A DNA stretch of 46,910 nt, from NCBI GenBank assembly GCA_012719345.1, contig JAAYAN010000142.1, forward strand, positions 1 through 46,910. Direction: 5' to 3'. Both the position numbers and the translations under genes were made by a program. Of the stretch, positions 7,054 to 16,442 are shown piece after piece. Within the stretch, counting starts at the first letter, position 1. Each line of letters starts with the position of its first letter. This stretch comes from Ignavibacteria bacterium (GTDB taxonomy: Bacteria; Bacteroidota; Ignavibacteria; Ignavibacteriales; Melioribacteraceae). The notes under the pieces are model-generated. The model did no database searches and was not told where the DNA came from. It saw only the letters and a program-made list of their open reading frames with translations.

Positions 7054-9453
7054 TTATTCAAAATTAATCTTGAATCCTATCGATGGAATTATAGGCCACA
7101 ATTCAACTTCTTCTATTTCCGGAAGACCGTAATTATCATATTCGTATTCGTATCCGTAAACATTTTTGAAGTTTGCAACATTGCTTATATCGAGATAAGC
7201 GGATGACAGCATTCCGAACATATTGAAGCTTTTTGAAATTTTGAAGTCAATTCTTTTATATGCAGGAAGCCGTCCGGAATTTGTTTCTTTATCTTGCCAC
7301 CTGTATTTATTTTCTTCGCTGTTATAAATGCTTTCGCGCGGAGTAAATGCAAAGCCGCTTCCGTAAGTAAATCTTAAATTCAAATTCCATTGTTTTCCTA
7401 TATCGAAATCATTTACGAAAGAAATTGTATGCCGCTGATCGGAATACCGCGGGAAATATCCGATGTTATCGTAAAGATTATCTTCTTTGGCAAATAAAAG
7501 TCCGTAACTTATCCAGCCCGAATACCAGTCGTATTTAAGCGAAGCGTACAAATCCATTCCTGCAGCATAAGCTTTCGAATCATTTTTCCGCGAATAAGTT
7601 AATCTGCCAAAGGCATCTCGTTTTGATGAAATAAGATCGGAATATTTTTTATAAAAGAAATCGGCTTTTAATTTAATGTTTCTTAGCGGATTATTTTCGT
7701 CTTGAATCAAATGCTCAATGCCGAGATTGTAATGAACCGCCATTTGCGACTGGGTATTGGTATCGGAAGCAGCGGCGTATGCAAGCTGGTTATAAATGGG
7801 CGACTGATAATAATGTCCCCAGGCTGCACGGATTGTTGTTGAGTTGCCAGCTTTATACGATGCGCTTAATCTTGGACTGCAAGTAAGGTCTCTGTTAATT
7901 TCAAAATATTCGGTTCTTATTCCGGCATTTACAAGAAAATCATCGCTTATCTGAAAAATATTTTCTGCAAATCCCGCAAGTTTATAAGATCCTGTGCGTA
8001 TGCTTTCTGTTTCGGGTCCTCCGTAGTTTATTGTATCAACTCTTACAGAAGGAAATGCCTGAATATTTTCGTTTATTATCTGGAATTCTTTGTCGATTCT
8101 GTCCTGCAGATAATCGATATGAATAAAACTGAAACCTGTTTTTATATCGTAATAAGGCGTTGCCTTTAAATCCAATACGGATTTCACCTCGGCGGTTTTG
8201 ATATTTAGCCGGTTTTCGTAATACTGCGAGTAATCTGAATTGTAGAAGAATTGGTCACTCCCTGTACCGGAAAGTCTGTACCATTCAAGATAAGTATCAG
8301 CTTCCTTGTCTTTTTGCTCGTAATACGATAATGTGGAATTTAAAAACGCATTGTGCGATAAAGCGACAGAGGCTTTCAAATCGAAAAGACTGCTGTAGTA
8401 ACTGGATTCGTTGTGATCGTAATCCCAAGATTTCTGAGTGAGATCAACAGTCTGATTATACCAGTTACGGGTAAAATTTACAGGATTCTTATATTCCCAA
8501 TCGGGATCGTATTTAAAATTATCGCCCGCGTGAATGAATTTGAATTGAAGTTTATCAACGGGTGAAAAACTGTAAGTAAGCACACCCTGCACGTCGTAGA
8601 AATCGGGTTTAATATATTCTTCAAAACTCATTATGTTCATAACATATTTGAGGTAGCTTTGCCGGAATCCCACAAGATAAGTAAGATTTTCAGTTATCGG
8701 TCCTTCTGCCAATCCGTCAATATTAAGCAGTGAAAAAGAAACCGTGCCTTTATGTTTTTCTTTATCACCATCGCGGTATTCAATGTTCAAAACCGAGCTA
8801 AGCCTGTCGCCGTATTCCGCGCTGAATCCGCCGGTTATTAAATTTACTTTTTTCATCAGATCAAGATTAAAAATGCCCACGCTTGCATTTTCGGCTTCTT
8901 TAAGGTGAAACGGTTCGTAAACCTGCGTGCTGTTTACAAGAACAAGATTCTCATCGTAATTTCCGCCGCGCACGTTAAATTTTGCGCTTAATTCGTTATT
9001 TACAGAAAGACCCGGCAAGGATTGTATTGAACGGAAAACATCGGGCAAAACACTCGAAGTTTTTTCAACATCCTTGCTTTGCATAGAAATATTGCTTGAT
9101 GCTTCGTTGTTATTGCTTCCGGCTGATGCATAAACTGCCACTTCCTGCAGAAGCACATCGGTTGACGTTAGATTAATTGCTTTACAAATGTCGGAATCGT
9201 AAATATCGATATTTATCTTTTCAGTTTTGTATCCGATATAAGTAACCAAAAAAGTATAACTGCCCGGCTTCAGTTTTATACTGAATTTTCCGCCGGCATC
9301 TGCAGAGGCGCCTTCGTCGTTATTAATGGACGAAATATTTGCATACGGAAGTCCGCTGCCGCTTGAAGCCTCTTTAATAATGCCTGTAAAATTGAAAGTC
9401 TGCGAAAATGAAACCGACGCAAAAAGAACTGATAATATAATTCTGCTAAGCAT
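7054..9453 (-). CDS. TonB-dependent receptor with carboxypeptidase-regulatory-like domain
   Basis: This is an outer-membrane active-transport receptor of 799 residues. I chose the ATG at 9453 because it follows AAAGG and gives a clean signal peptide (MLSRIILSVLFASVSFSQ); a longer frame adds 19 residues. Next comes a beta-sandwich CarboxypepD_reg-like domain (about 20-105, with the YANISS and TYIGYKT patterns), then a plug domain (about 135-240, with IQSLPGL, NVRGGNYDENLVLVN and the GFSAEYGDRLSSVLNI segment), then a 22-strand-type barrel ending in a Phe-rich strand near the C-terminus. It lacks an adjacent SusD-like partner, so it is not a SusCD pair. The substrate cannot be told. It lies about 90 bases from the sugar kinase on the same strand, but functional linkage is unproven. 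Confidence 0.92.
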   Translation of the reverse strand: MLSRIILSVLFASVSFSQTFNFTGIIKEASSGSGLPYANISSINNDEGASADAGGKFSIKLKPGSYTFLVTYIGYKTEKINIDIYDSDICKAINLTSTDVLLQEVAVYASAGSNNNEASSNISMQSKDVEKTSSVLPDVFRSIQSLPGLSVNNELSAKFNVRGGNYDENLVLVNSTQVYEPFHLKEAENASVGIFNLDLMKKVNLITGGFSAEYGDRLSSVLNIEYRDGDKEKHKGTVSFSLLNIDGLAEGPITENLTYLVGFRQSYLKYVMNIMSFEEYIKPDFYDVQGVLTYSFSPVDKLQFKFIHAGDNFKYDPDWEYKNPVNFTRNWYNQTVDLTQKSWDYDHNESSYYSSLFDLKASVALSHNAFLNSTLSYYEQKDKEADTYLEWYRLSGTGSDQFFYNSDYSQYYENRLNIKTAEVKSVLDLKATPYYDIKTGFSFIHIDYLQDRIDKEFQIINENIQAFPSVRVDTINYGGPETESIRTGSYKLAGFAENIFQISDDFLVNAGIRTEYFEINRDLTCSPRLSASYKAGNSTTIRAAWGHYYQSPIYNQLAYAAASDTNTQSQMAVHYNLGIEHLIQDENNPLRNIKLKADFFYKKYSDLISSKRDAFGRLTYSRKNDSKAYAAGMDLYASLKYDWYSGWISYGLLFAKEDNLYDNIGYFPRYSDQRHTISFVNDFDIGKQWNLNLRFTYGSGFAFTPRESIYNSEENKYRWQDKETNSGRLPAYKRIDFKISKSFNMFGMLSSAYLDISNVANFKNVYGYEYEYDNYGLPEIEEVELWPIIPSIGFKINFE

Positions 9454-9826
9454 CAAATTACCTTTATTGTTGGATTGAATTTTAATAAACTTTAAAACAT
9501 TCCGGGACAAATTGCAGCGGTTTATTTCCCAACAAATTTATCCGGTTATTTTAAAAAGAGAAGAACAAGCTGTTGATATTAGAAATAAGTAAGTTTCTTA
9601 TGTAAAGAGCCCAAAAATAATATACTGCCGTCAAAAATAAAAGAGAATATTAAATAGGTGAAAATTTTAAGGACTTTTGAATCCTTTTTATGCGGGTATC
9701 TGCTTTAAAAGTTAAAGAGATGATTTAATTCAAATCCGCCGTAACAAAAAAAACAACGGTGAATCCACTAACAAAACCAATTCATTATGGAAAAACACTG
9801 CTATGCAATATAAATGAAGAATTGTT
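9454..9826. other. intergenic stretch without a gene
   Basis: These 373 AT-rich bases separate the TonB receptor from the small membrane protein upstream of it on the same strand. The receptor promoter presumably lies here. I looked for a cobalamin or other riboswitch and saw none, nor any gene. Only short A/T runs and a short imperfect hairpin (CCGT / ACGG) near 9740-9763 are visible. Confidence 0.4.
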
Positions 9827-10009
9827 CTAACTTTTAATGTAAATTTTCGCAGTACTGTAGCCTAACAAAACCAATCCTGCTGCCAGAATGAAACCGGTTA
9901 TTCGGTGAATATTATCGGAAAACTGAACTGCAAACAAATTAATGCCCATTACGGCTAATGCTGCAATAATTATAGATAAACTCAGGATAAACATTTTTCT
10001 GTTTTTCAT
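9827..10009 (-). CDS. 60-residue two-helix membrane protein
   Basis: This very small protein has two hydrophobic helices (about 6-27 and 37-55) joined by a short polar loop, with basic residues at the N-terminus (MKNRK) and near the C-terminus. A GAGG ribosome site sits about 6 bases before the ATG, which supports a real gene. I recognise no family. It lies 92 bases downstream of the DUF2867 gene on the same strand and may belong to the same transcript. Confidence 0.6.
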   Translation of the reverse strand: MKNRKMFILSLSIIIAALAVMGINLFAVQFSDNIHRITGFILAAGLVLLGYSTAKIYIKS

Positions 10010-10101
10010 TTTTCCTCAGATATTTTAAATATATTCTATCCAATAAATATAAGTATTTTATTAAAAGGTTGAAAAATTTTTTTATGTTAAAACTGTAACT
10101 T

Positions 10102-10641
10102 TTATCTTACAGTGTTTACAGCTTTATATATAATATTTTTCAAAGTGCTTTTAACAATCAGCTTATGAATTGGTTTAACCGGCAGAAAATAAAGCCTTCC
10201 GAAAAAATTATGATATTTTACGCAGGTGGTAAGAGATAACTCTTTTTTATTCTCACGAGTAAAATTTAACAGAACAGAAACTCTGAAACTTAGGTGCTTG
10301 TCATTTTCGCCTAAAATAAGTTCGTTATCGGTTTTATCGAATAATTTAAAAATACCAAGCTGTTCGCCCGGTTCAAATTTTAAATTATCTGATTTATTTT
10401 GTTCCTCATTCAAATCTGCCGAAGTTTTCAGTCCAAACAATCCGGCTGCTTTATCCCGTATAGCCATCAAATTGTCAGCCCAGGCAGGTCCGCTGGAAAT
10501 GAATAATCTGCCGGCAGTAATAATATCAAATCCGGAATTACTGTTTGGAATTTCGCCTTTAAAACTGTCAGTATAATCAAAAGAAACTATGCTTTTTTTT
10601 AGAATTGATCCTTCAGGTATCACTATATTTTGTATTATCAT
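10102..10641 (-). CDS. DUF2867 domain protein
   Basis: The 179-residue protein matches the DUF2867 pattern: an aromatic WADNLMAIRDKAAGLFGLKT block (54-73), GENDKHLSFRVSVLL (about 115-129) and the closing HNFFGRLYFLPVKPIHKLIV (about 144-163). The family has no established biochemical role, but the domain also occurs at the C-terminus of NAD(P)-binding SDR-like proteins. An SDR gene lies about 0.9 kb upstream on the same strand. The start codon lies 29 bases inside the preceding gene, giving an overlap and probable translational coupling. No signal peptide is seen. The family call is confident, the function unknown. Confidence 0.82.
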   Translation of the reverse strand: MIIQNIVIPEGSILKKSIVSFDYTDSFKGEIPNSNSGFDIITAGRLFISSGPAWADNLMAIRDKAAGLFGLKTSADLNEEQNKSDNLKFEPGEQLGIFKLFDKTDNELILGENDKHLSFRVSVLLNFTRENKKELSLTTCVKYHNFFGRLYFLPVKPIHKLIVKSTLKNIIYKAVNTVR

Positions 10642-11452
10642 TTTTTAGGGAATTTTGATTTTTATTATTATTCTCGATGATTCTGTCAATATACTTGGGA
10701 GTGTAATTAGTTTTTCTTTCAGTAAATAACCGTCCTTCCAGTAAATTTTTAACCTTGCAGAATGTTATTGCGGGCGTCATATTGCATTTTTTGGGATTTA
10801 AAATATTATCAGTACTGATTTCGGCACTATTTGAAAAATTTATCTGTTCTAAAACACATAATGCTTCACTGCGGATTAAAAGTGATTCGTCATTTATAAA
10901 TTGTTCAATAAAGTTAATTTTTCTTTTATTAAAATCATCATTTCCGTTTACGCGGCTCAGTATATCAAGCGCACCCCATCGGCAGTATAATCCGCTGCTG
11001 CAAAGTTTGTTAAAAATTTCCCAATCTTTTTCCGCACCTTCAAGCCACCATATTTCTTCTGTAAGATATACTGCAGTTAACGGATCGTTTTTAAGAAGTT
11101 TTGTTAAAGAATATTTCATTACATCTGTGCTCTTACGGCTGCAAATTTTTGCCAGAGAATAAATTGCGGCTGTCCTTTTAAAATAGTTCTGCGATAAAAT
11201 TTCTTTTTCAAGCTTTCCAATCATCCCGGAACCGAAAAGCAGCCTGCAGAATTGTTTGTGATAATCAGTTTGCTCAGGCAGCAGAACAATATCGCGTATA
11301 AAAGCACAGACCTTTTGAAATGATTTACAACCTCTTTTGTTCAGATAATACAGAACCGTTTCAATTATATCTTGATGATTTTCGTTTTTTAATAAATCAT
11401 TGCAGCAAGCTTTGCTGTTGCAAAAATCTATATCAAGCGGTATAAGCTTCAT
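10613..11452 (-). CDS. helical-repeat (HEAT-like) protein
   Basis: This 279-residue soluble protein is made of paired helices spaced at about 30-40 residues (for example KRTAAIYSLAKIC, LTAVYLTEEIWWLEGAEKDW, CRWGALDILSRV, LLIRSEALCVLEQI), the pattern of HEAT or ARM solenoids, which bind proteins or nucleic acids. The N-terminal CNSKACCNDLL is Cys-rich. The last 40 residues are Asn/Lys-rich and probably disordered. It has no catalytic motif. It overlaps the DUF2867 gene by 29 bases and lies 89 bases after the SDR gene. The repeat class is an inference from the periodicity of small and hydrophobic residues. Confidence 0.6.
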   Translation of the reverse strand: MKLIPLDIDFCNSKACCNDLLKNENHQDIIETVLYYLNKRGCKSFQKVCAFIRDIVLLPEQTDYHKQFCRLLFGSGMIGKLEKEILSQNYFKRTAAIYSLAKICSRKSTDVMKYSLTKLLKNDPLTAVYLTEEIWWLEGAEKDWEIFNKLCSSGLYCRWGALDILSRVNGNDDFNKRKINFIEQFINDESLLIRSEALCVLEQINFSNSAEISTDNILNPKKCNMTPAITFCKVKNLLEGRLFTERKTNYTPKYIDRIIENNNKNQNSLKNDNTKYSDT

Positions 11453-11541
11453 AGCGTATTTAATCGAAAAAAAATAAAGTATAACTCAATTCTTAAAATG
11501 AAAAGAAAAATTGCGCTTTTGCCGCATTCATTCCGGAAATA

Positions 11542-12252
11542 TCAGATGTTGTGGTCTTTGGGCAGAATCATAAGTTTTGGTATACGTACATGTTCCGGCT
11601 GGTTCATAATAAACTTTACAGATTCAACTATATTTTCAACAGTAAGTGGTTCGGTAATACCCATACTTTCTTTCGGATGAACTTCCCAATTTTTATGCAA
11701 TTCGGTCATAACCAAACCTGGTTCAATGCAGCTTATTTTAATTGATGTTCCTGTTAATTCCATTCGTAAAGCTTCGGATAAAGCTTCCATAGCAAATTTT
11801 GTTGCGGCATATCCTCCTGCGGTTACCCGTACTTTTGTTCCGAGAACACTGGAAATATTAACAATATGACCGAATCCTTGTTTCTTAAAACGCTTAAGCA
11901 TTGCATAAGTAAGTCTGAATGTTGCTTCAACATTTAACCGAAGCATTGCCGAAAGTCTCTCAATATTTATATCTTCGATAGTTCCGGTTTCCAGCGTGCC
12001 GGCGCAATTAAAAAGATAATCGCATCTTCCGTATTTATTAAATGCAAAATCGATTAGAGAATCCTGAAGTTCCGGCTGGTTTAAATCACCTGCAAATAAA
12101 TTTTCGGGAGAAATATCAAGTTTAGTTAAATTTTCTTTTCGCCTTGCTGTTGCAATTACTATGTGGTTATCGCCAATTAGCGATTTTGCAATTCCAAAAC
12201 CAATTCCGCTGCTGGCGCCTGTAACTATGCATATTTTTTCTGAATTTTTCAT
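11542..12252 (-). CDS. short-chain dehydrogenase/reductase
   Basis: This classical SDR oxidoreductase of 236 residues has the cofactor-binding TGASSGIG (11-18) and the NCAG stabilising motif (82-85). The catalytic residues are Ser134/135, Tyr148 and Lys152 in the YAATK motif. The Arg37/Arg38 pair after the second strand suggests NADP(H) preference. The usual PG motif follows (EPGLVMTEL). The substrate is unknown. It is the first gene of a minus-strand cluster (SDR, HEAT-like, DUF2867, small membrane protein) and is divergent from the nucleoside-hydrolase-like gene, with 182 bases between them for promoters. Confidence 0.92.
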   Translation of the reverse strand: MKNSEKICIVTGASSGIGFGIAKSLIGDNHIVIATARRKENLTKLDISPENLFAGDLNQPELQDSLIDFAFNKYGRCDYLFNCAGTLETGTIEDINIERLSAMLRLNVEATFRLTYAMLKRFKKQGFGHIVNISSVLGTKVRVTAGGYAATKFAMEALSEALRMELTGTSIKISCIEPGLVMTELHKNWEVHPKESMGITEPLTVENIVESVKFIMNQPEHVRIPKLMILPKDHNI

Positions 12253-12434
12253 AAATTCATCTTAGGTTTGAATTTCTGGTTTCAACGGCAATAATAATAA
12301 TATAGAATAAAAATTCCAAATTAAGATTTTAATCTGCCGATTTGAAAATATAGAACATAATTCCTTTTAATAAAAATTTTTTTTTTGAAAAAAGTTAACT
12401 ATTATGCGTAACGTTTAATAATCAAGTTATTTAT

Positions 12435-13460
12435 ATGAAAATTAAAATTATTCTGCCGGCTGTTATATTTTTAACTTCTTTTTTGTTTGCACAGCAAAAG
12501 GATTTTTTTAGTGAAGAATTTCTTCAGCCGCGAATGAGGGTAATTGTTATTAACGATTTCGGAGGTGATCCCGACGGTCTCTTTCAACTCGTTCACCAGG
12601 TATTATCGCCGTCAGCGGAAATTAGGGCAATTATCGGTTCGCATATCTGTAATGCCGGCTTTTTCGGAGTTCCTGAAAATGCGGGATACGCCTGCAAAAA
12701 AGCGAATGAAGTTATAGAAATTATGGAATTGAAAGGTAAGTTTTCTGTTTTAAAAGGTTCTGATTTACCGCTTGAGGATGAAGAAAAACCCCGGATTTCG
12801 GAGGGTACTGAAGCAATTATTAATGAGGCGATGAGGCAGGATACTGATATTCCGCTTTATGTTGTTTGCGGCAGCGGACTTACAGATATTGCAAGCGCAT
12901 ATATTATAAATCCGGAAATTGCGCAAAAACTAACGCTTGTGTGGATTGGCGGTCCGGAATACAGCGGAATTGCATTTCCTCCTCCGGGTTGTACTTCGCT
13001 GGAATATAATACATCGATAGATATTAAAGCTGCACGGGTGATTTTTAATAAATCGGATATGCCGGTATGGCAGGTTCCGCGTAATTCATACAGGCAGATT
13101 CTTGTATCGTATGCCGAACTTTTAAAAAATGTAAAATGCCAAGGAAAAATTGGCAAATACCTTGCAACTTCAATTGAAGAAGTTTTGAAAATGGCAAACA
13201 GCTCGCTTGGCGAAACATATATTTTAGGAGATAATCCTTTAGTACTGCTAAGTGCTCTTCAATCGTGTTACAATCCCGATCCTTCATCAAGCAGTTATTC
13301 GCTTTTGCCGGCGCCAAAATTTAACGAACAGGGATTATACGAATTTCATCCGGACGGAAGAAATATCCGCGTTTATAATAATCTGGATATGCGCTTGCTG
13401 GTTGAAGATTTTTATACAAAACTCGAATTGTTTAACAAAAAGGAAAAGAAAGAGCAATGA
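12435..13460 (+). CDS. secreted inosine-uridine nucleoside hydrolase-like protein
   Basis: This 341-residue exported protein has a signal peptide (1-19, ending SFLFAQ). The mature part resembles the ribonucleoside hydrolase fold: the N-terminal strand VIVINDFGGDPDGLFQL (36-52) is a variant of the Ca-binding Asp cluster, with Asp41, Asp45 and Asp47 as likely ligands. LYVVCGSGLTDIASAY matches the ALGPLTN-like segment and LTLVWIGG the central strand. The C-terminal NPLVLLSAL supplies the last Asp (GDNP). Periplasmic or surface nucleoside hydrolases release bases and ribose for salvage. The Asp cluster differs from the canonical DTDPGIDD, so activity or substrate may differ. Its stop overlaps the start of the next gene by four bases. 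Confidence 0.82.
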   Translation: MKIKIILPAVIFLTSFLFAQQKDFFSEEFLQPRMRVIVINDFGGDPDGLFQLVHQVLSPSAEIRAIIGSHICNAGFFGVPENAGYACKKANEVIEIMELKGKFSVLKGSDLPLEDEEKPRISEGTEAIINEAMRQDTDIPLYVVCGSGLTDIASAYIINPEIAQKLTLVWIGGPEYSGIAFPPPGCTSLEYNTSIDIKAARVIFNKSDMPVWQVPRNSYRQILVSYAELLKNVKCQGKIGKYLATSIEEVLKMANSSLGETYILGDNPLVLLSALQSCYNPDPSSSSYSLLPAPKFNEQGLYEFHPDGRNIRVYNNLDMRLLVEDFYTKLELFNKKEKKEQ

Positions 13461-13906
13461 GAATAATTTCTGTCAGAGAAAACCCGGGTTATAAAGATAC
13501 AGCAATTGCATATTTCCAGAAGAATTGGAAAAGTGTTTACCCGGTTATTTACGAAGACTGTATAAATCATTGTATTAAAGCAGAAAATCCTCTTCCCCAG
13601 TGGTATTTACTTGAAAAAGAAAATGAAATTATCGGGTGCTCTGGATTGATTACAAATGATTTTATCAGCCGGATGGATTTATATCCCTGGGCTTGCGCTT
13701 TGTTTATAGAAGAAAAACACAGAGGAAATTCATACGGTTCGCTTCTTCTCGAAAAGGCAAAAGAAGATTCGCGCAATGCGGGATTCAAAAATCTTTATCT
13801 TTCAACCGATCACATCGGGTATTACGAAAAATACGGATTTGAATATATGGGGCAAGGTTATCATCCGTGGCAGGAAGAATCTCGAATTTACAGCATTAAA
13901 GTATAA
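13457..13906 (+). CDS. GNAT-family N-acetyltransferase
   Basis: This 149-residue acetyltransferase has the GNAT core. The acetyl-CoA-binding motif A is EEKHRGNSYGSLLLEKAKE (85-103, Arg89-Gly90-x-x-x-Gly94), preceded by the WACALFIEE strand. Motif B is GYYEKYGFEYMGQGYH (121-136). The acceptor is unknown. Its ATG overlaps the TGA of the nucleoside-hydrolase-like gene (ATGA), so the two are translated together. Because the partner is exported and this protein is cytosolic, the coupling may reflect shared expression rather than a joint reaction. Confidence 0.88.
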   Translation: MRIISVRENPGYKDTAIAYFQKNWKSVYPVIYEDCINHCIKAENPLPQWYLLEKENEIIGCSGLITNDFISRMDLYPWACALFIEEKHRGNSYGSLLLEKAKEDSRNAGFKNLYLSTDHIGYYEKYGFEYMGQGYHPWQEESRIYSIKV

Positions 13907-14043
13907 TTATCAAAACATTTTTGTTTAGTTTAATTACAGTTTTTTCTGAGTTTTTACATTGCACACATTATTTTTATTCATATTTTTGAAAATTGCTAAT
14001 TATGAGTTTGACTAATTGTTTATAATAAAATAAAGGAATAATT

Positions 14044-15339
14044 ATGGAAGAACACGTAAGCATATCTGAATTTAGCCTCATCCCCTTTGCATTAATGCTT
14101 GCATCAATTGCTGTTTTACCTTTGATGTTTCATCATTTCTGGGAAAACAATAAAAATAAACTTATTATATCAATAATACTCAGCATACCGATAATAATTT
14201 ATATGTTAAGCATAAACGAAGGTGGAGAGCTTTATCATATAATAATGTTCGATTATATTCCATTCATAATCCTGCTTAGTTCACTTTTTGTAATTACCGG
14301 CGGAATTTATCTTTCGGGCGATATCGAAGCTACACCTAAAACTAATACAGTTTTTCTTTTGATTGGCGCAATACTCGCTTCTTTCATTGGTACAACCGGC
14401 GCTGCGATGCTTCTTATCAGACCTGTAATTCAAACTATTAAAGAACGTAAATACAAAGAACATACAATATTATTTTTTATTGCAATTGTTGCAAACTGCG
14501 GCGGTCTGCTTACTCCGCTTGGCGACCCGCCGCTTTTTATGATGTATCTTCGCGGAACTCCGTTCTTCTGGTTTTTTAATCTCATTTGGTTTTGGGTTAT
14601 AACAAACGGAATTCTTCTTGCAATTTATTTCCTTGTTGATTTATATTTTTATAAAAAAGAAAAATATGCCGATATAAAAAGAGATAAAACCAATGTACGT
14701 CCTTTGAAACTTGAAGGAAAATTAAATTTTGTTTGGCTGTTAGGAATTATTCTTTCGGTAGCTTTTTTAAATGAACAATATCTGGAATTTATTAAGCAGA
14801 ATGCAAATTACAAATTTATCCGCGAGATAGTAATTATCGGACTTTCTGCATTATCATTGATTTTAACACCCCGCATGCTGAGGGTTTCAAACAATTTTAC
14901 TTGGGAGCCGATTAAAGAAGTTGCTTATCTGTTTCTTGGAATTTTTATAACAATGGTTCCCTGCCTGCTTTATCTGCAAATGCACGCAAAAGAATTAGGT
15001 GTGAATTCAGCAGCGCAGTTTTATTATTACACCGGAATTTTAAGCGCGTTTTTAGATAATACACCAACCGCTGTAACATTTTACACATTAGCTGCCGGTT
15101 TAGGACAAACATCTGCCCAGATGGTTGCCGGAATACCTGTCTTAATTATGGAAGCAATTTGCGTAGCTGCGGTATTTTTCGGGGCAATGACATATATTGG
15201 CAACGGACCTAACTTTATGGTTAAAGCGGTTGCCGAAGAAAATAATATCAAAATGCCGTCGTTTTTCGGATATATGTTCAAGTTTTCGATAATCGTACTT
15301 CTTCCGGTTTATATTTTAGTTGAATTATTTATATTGTGA
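14044..15339 (+). CDS. NhaD-like sodium:proton antiporter (IT superfamily)
   Basis: This inner-membrane transporter of 431 residues has about 11-12 hydrophobic segments. Two family landmarks of the ion-transporter superfamily (NhaD/ArsB/citrate carriers) are visible as inverted-repeat motifs: GTTGAAMLLIRPVI (about 119-132) in the first half and LDNTPTAVTFYTLAAG (about 338-353) in the second, plus GGLLTPLGDPPLFMMYLRGTP. These are the re-entrant ion-binding hairpins. The closest described group exports Na+ in exchange for H+, but related members move organic anions. A GGAATA site precedes the ATG. The gene is followed at 26 bases by a lipoprotein phosphoesterase. Confidence 0.85.
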   Translation: MEEHVSISEFSLIPFALMLASIAVLPLMFHHFWENNKNKLIISIILSIPIIIYMLSINEGGELYHIIMFDYIPFIILLSSLFVITGGIYLSGDIEATPKTNTVFLLIGAILASFIGTTGAAMLLIRPVIQTIKERKYKEHTILFFIAIVANCGGLLTPLGDPPLFMMYLRGTPFFWFFNLIWFWVITNGILLAIYFLVDLYFYKKEKYADIKRDKTNVRPLKLEGKLNFVWLLGIILSVAFLNEQYLEFIKQNANYKFIREIVIIGLSALSLILTPRMLRVSNNFTWEPIKEVAYLFLGIFITMVPCLLYLQMHAKELGVNSAAQFYYYTGILSAFLDNTPTAVTFYTLAAGLGQTSAQMVAGIPVLIMEAICVAAVFFGAMTYIGNGPNFMVKAVAEENNIKMPSFFGYMFKFSIIVLLPVYILVELFIL

Positions 15340-15365
15340 TAATAATTAAAAATTATAGGAATCAG

Positions 15366-16319
15366 ATGAAATATTTAATTCTGGTTTTACTTTTGTTATT
15401 AAATGGCTGTGTTAAGGAAAACTGCGAAAACGAGAAAATCAAGTCTTCTTTAAACAGCCATTTTCAAATATTTTCCGGTAACAGACCGATAATTCTTGCA
15501 GGAGACACACAAACAACAAGCGATTGGGAGTTTTGGCGTGAAAACAATGATGGAATCAGGAAAAAGATTTTTGCGCAAATTGCCGAACAAAACCCAGGAT
15601 GTTTTATTTTACTTGGCGATGCTGTTTTTGACGGCAGTTCAAAAAGCGAATGGGATTTTTTTGACGAAGACATTTTACCAATCCGTAAAAAAGGAATCCC
15701 TGTTTATTCTGTTCTGGGAAATCACGAATATTTTGGAGATAATAAGACAGCACTAAATAATTATTTTTCAGAATATCGTGAAATTAAAAAGTCAAAATAT
15801 TATTCGCTGACGTATGGAAAAAATGCTTTTTTAATGCTTAATTCGAATTTTGATGAAATGAGCAAATCCGATATCTCAATGCAAAACAGATGGTTTAAAG
15901 AAACTTTAGAAAAGTTCAACCTTGACGAAACGATTAAATCAGTTTTTGTAATAACGCATCATCCTCCTTTCACCAATAGTAAAGCTGTATCAGAAAATAA
16001 AGATGTTCAAAAGTATTTTCTGGATTCATATTTTTCTTCTCCAAAAACGAAAATGTTCTTTTCAGGTCATTGCCACAGTTTTGAACATTTTATAAAAGCC
16101 GGTAAGCATTTTATAGTATCGGGCGGAGGAGGAGGACCTCGGCAGGAAGTTGAAACCGATCCGGAGAAAATGAAGTTTAAGGATGAATTTAAGGGAACAA
16201 AAATAAGACCTTTCCATTATTGCAGATTGGTAAATCTTGATAAAGATGCATACTTGGAAATGGATTTGCTGGATGAAAAATCGGGAGAATGGAAAGCCGG
16301 ATATAAAATAATGCTATAA
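15366..16319 (+). CDS. calcineurin-like metallophosphoesterase, lipoprotein
   Basis: This protein of 317 residues is exported and lipid-anchored: the signal peptide ends in a LNGC lipobox with Cys15. All five metallophosphoesterase blocks are present: GDTQ (46-49), GDAVFDG (84-90), GNHE (118-121), THHPPF (197-202) and GHCH (234-237), giving the dinuclear metal site. The substrate could be a phosphomonoester or phosphodiester in the periplasm. I chose the ATG at 15366 with AGGA upstream; a GTG at 15336 would overlap the antiporter stop but spoils the signal peptide. It probably shares a transcript with the antiporter. Confidence 0.9.
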   Translation: MKYLILVLLLLLNGCVKENCENEKIKSSLNSHFQIFSGNRPIILAGDTQTTSDWEFWRENNDGIRKKIFAQIAEQNPGCFILLGDAVFDGSSKSEWDFFDEDILPIRKKGIPVYSVLGNHEYFGDNKTALNNYFSEYREIKKSKYYSLTYGKNAFLMLNSNFDEMSKSDISMQNRWFKETLEKFNLDETIKSVFVITHHPPFTNSKAVSENKDVQKYFLDSYFSSPKTKMFFSGHCHSFEHFIKAGKHFIVSGGGGGPRQEVETDPEKMKFKDEFKGTKIRPFHYCRLVNLDKDAYLEMDLLDEKSGEWKAGYKIML

Positions 16320-16442
16320 TCGGGATTGATATCTACAGGCGGATTTGTTTGAAAAGCTTTTGTGAATTCATTCATTTCTATATTTTTTCCCTTATATTTT
16401 TTTTAACTTCCGGCACTATTTTAAAATTTTAACGGTTCTAAT

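Noticed and set aside
7054-9453. SusC/SusD polysaccharide-utilisation locus
   Set aside because: No SusD-like gene or glycoside hydrolase is next to the receptor.
9454-9826. Riboswitch upstream of the TonB receptor
   Set aside because: No cobalamin-box or other conserved riboswitch core was seen in this AT-rich sequence.
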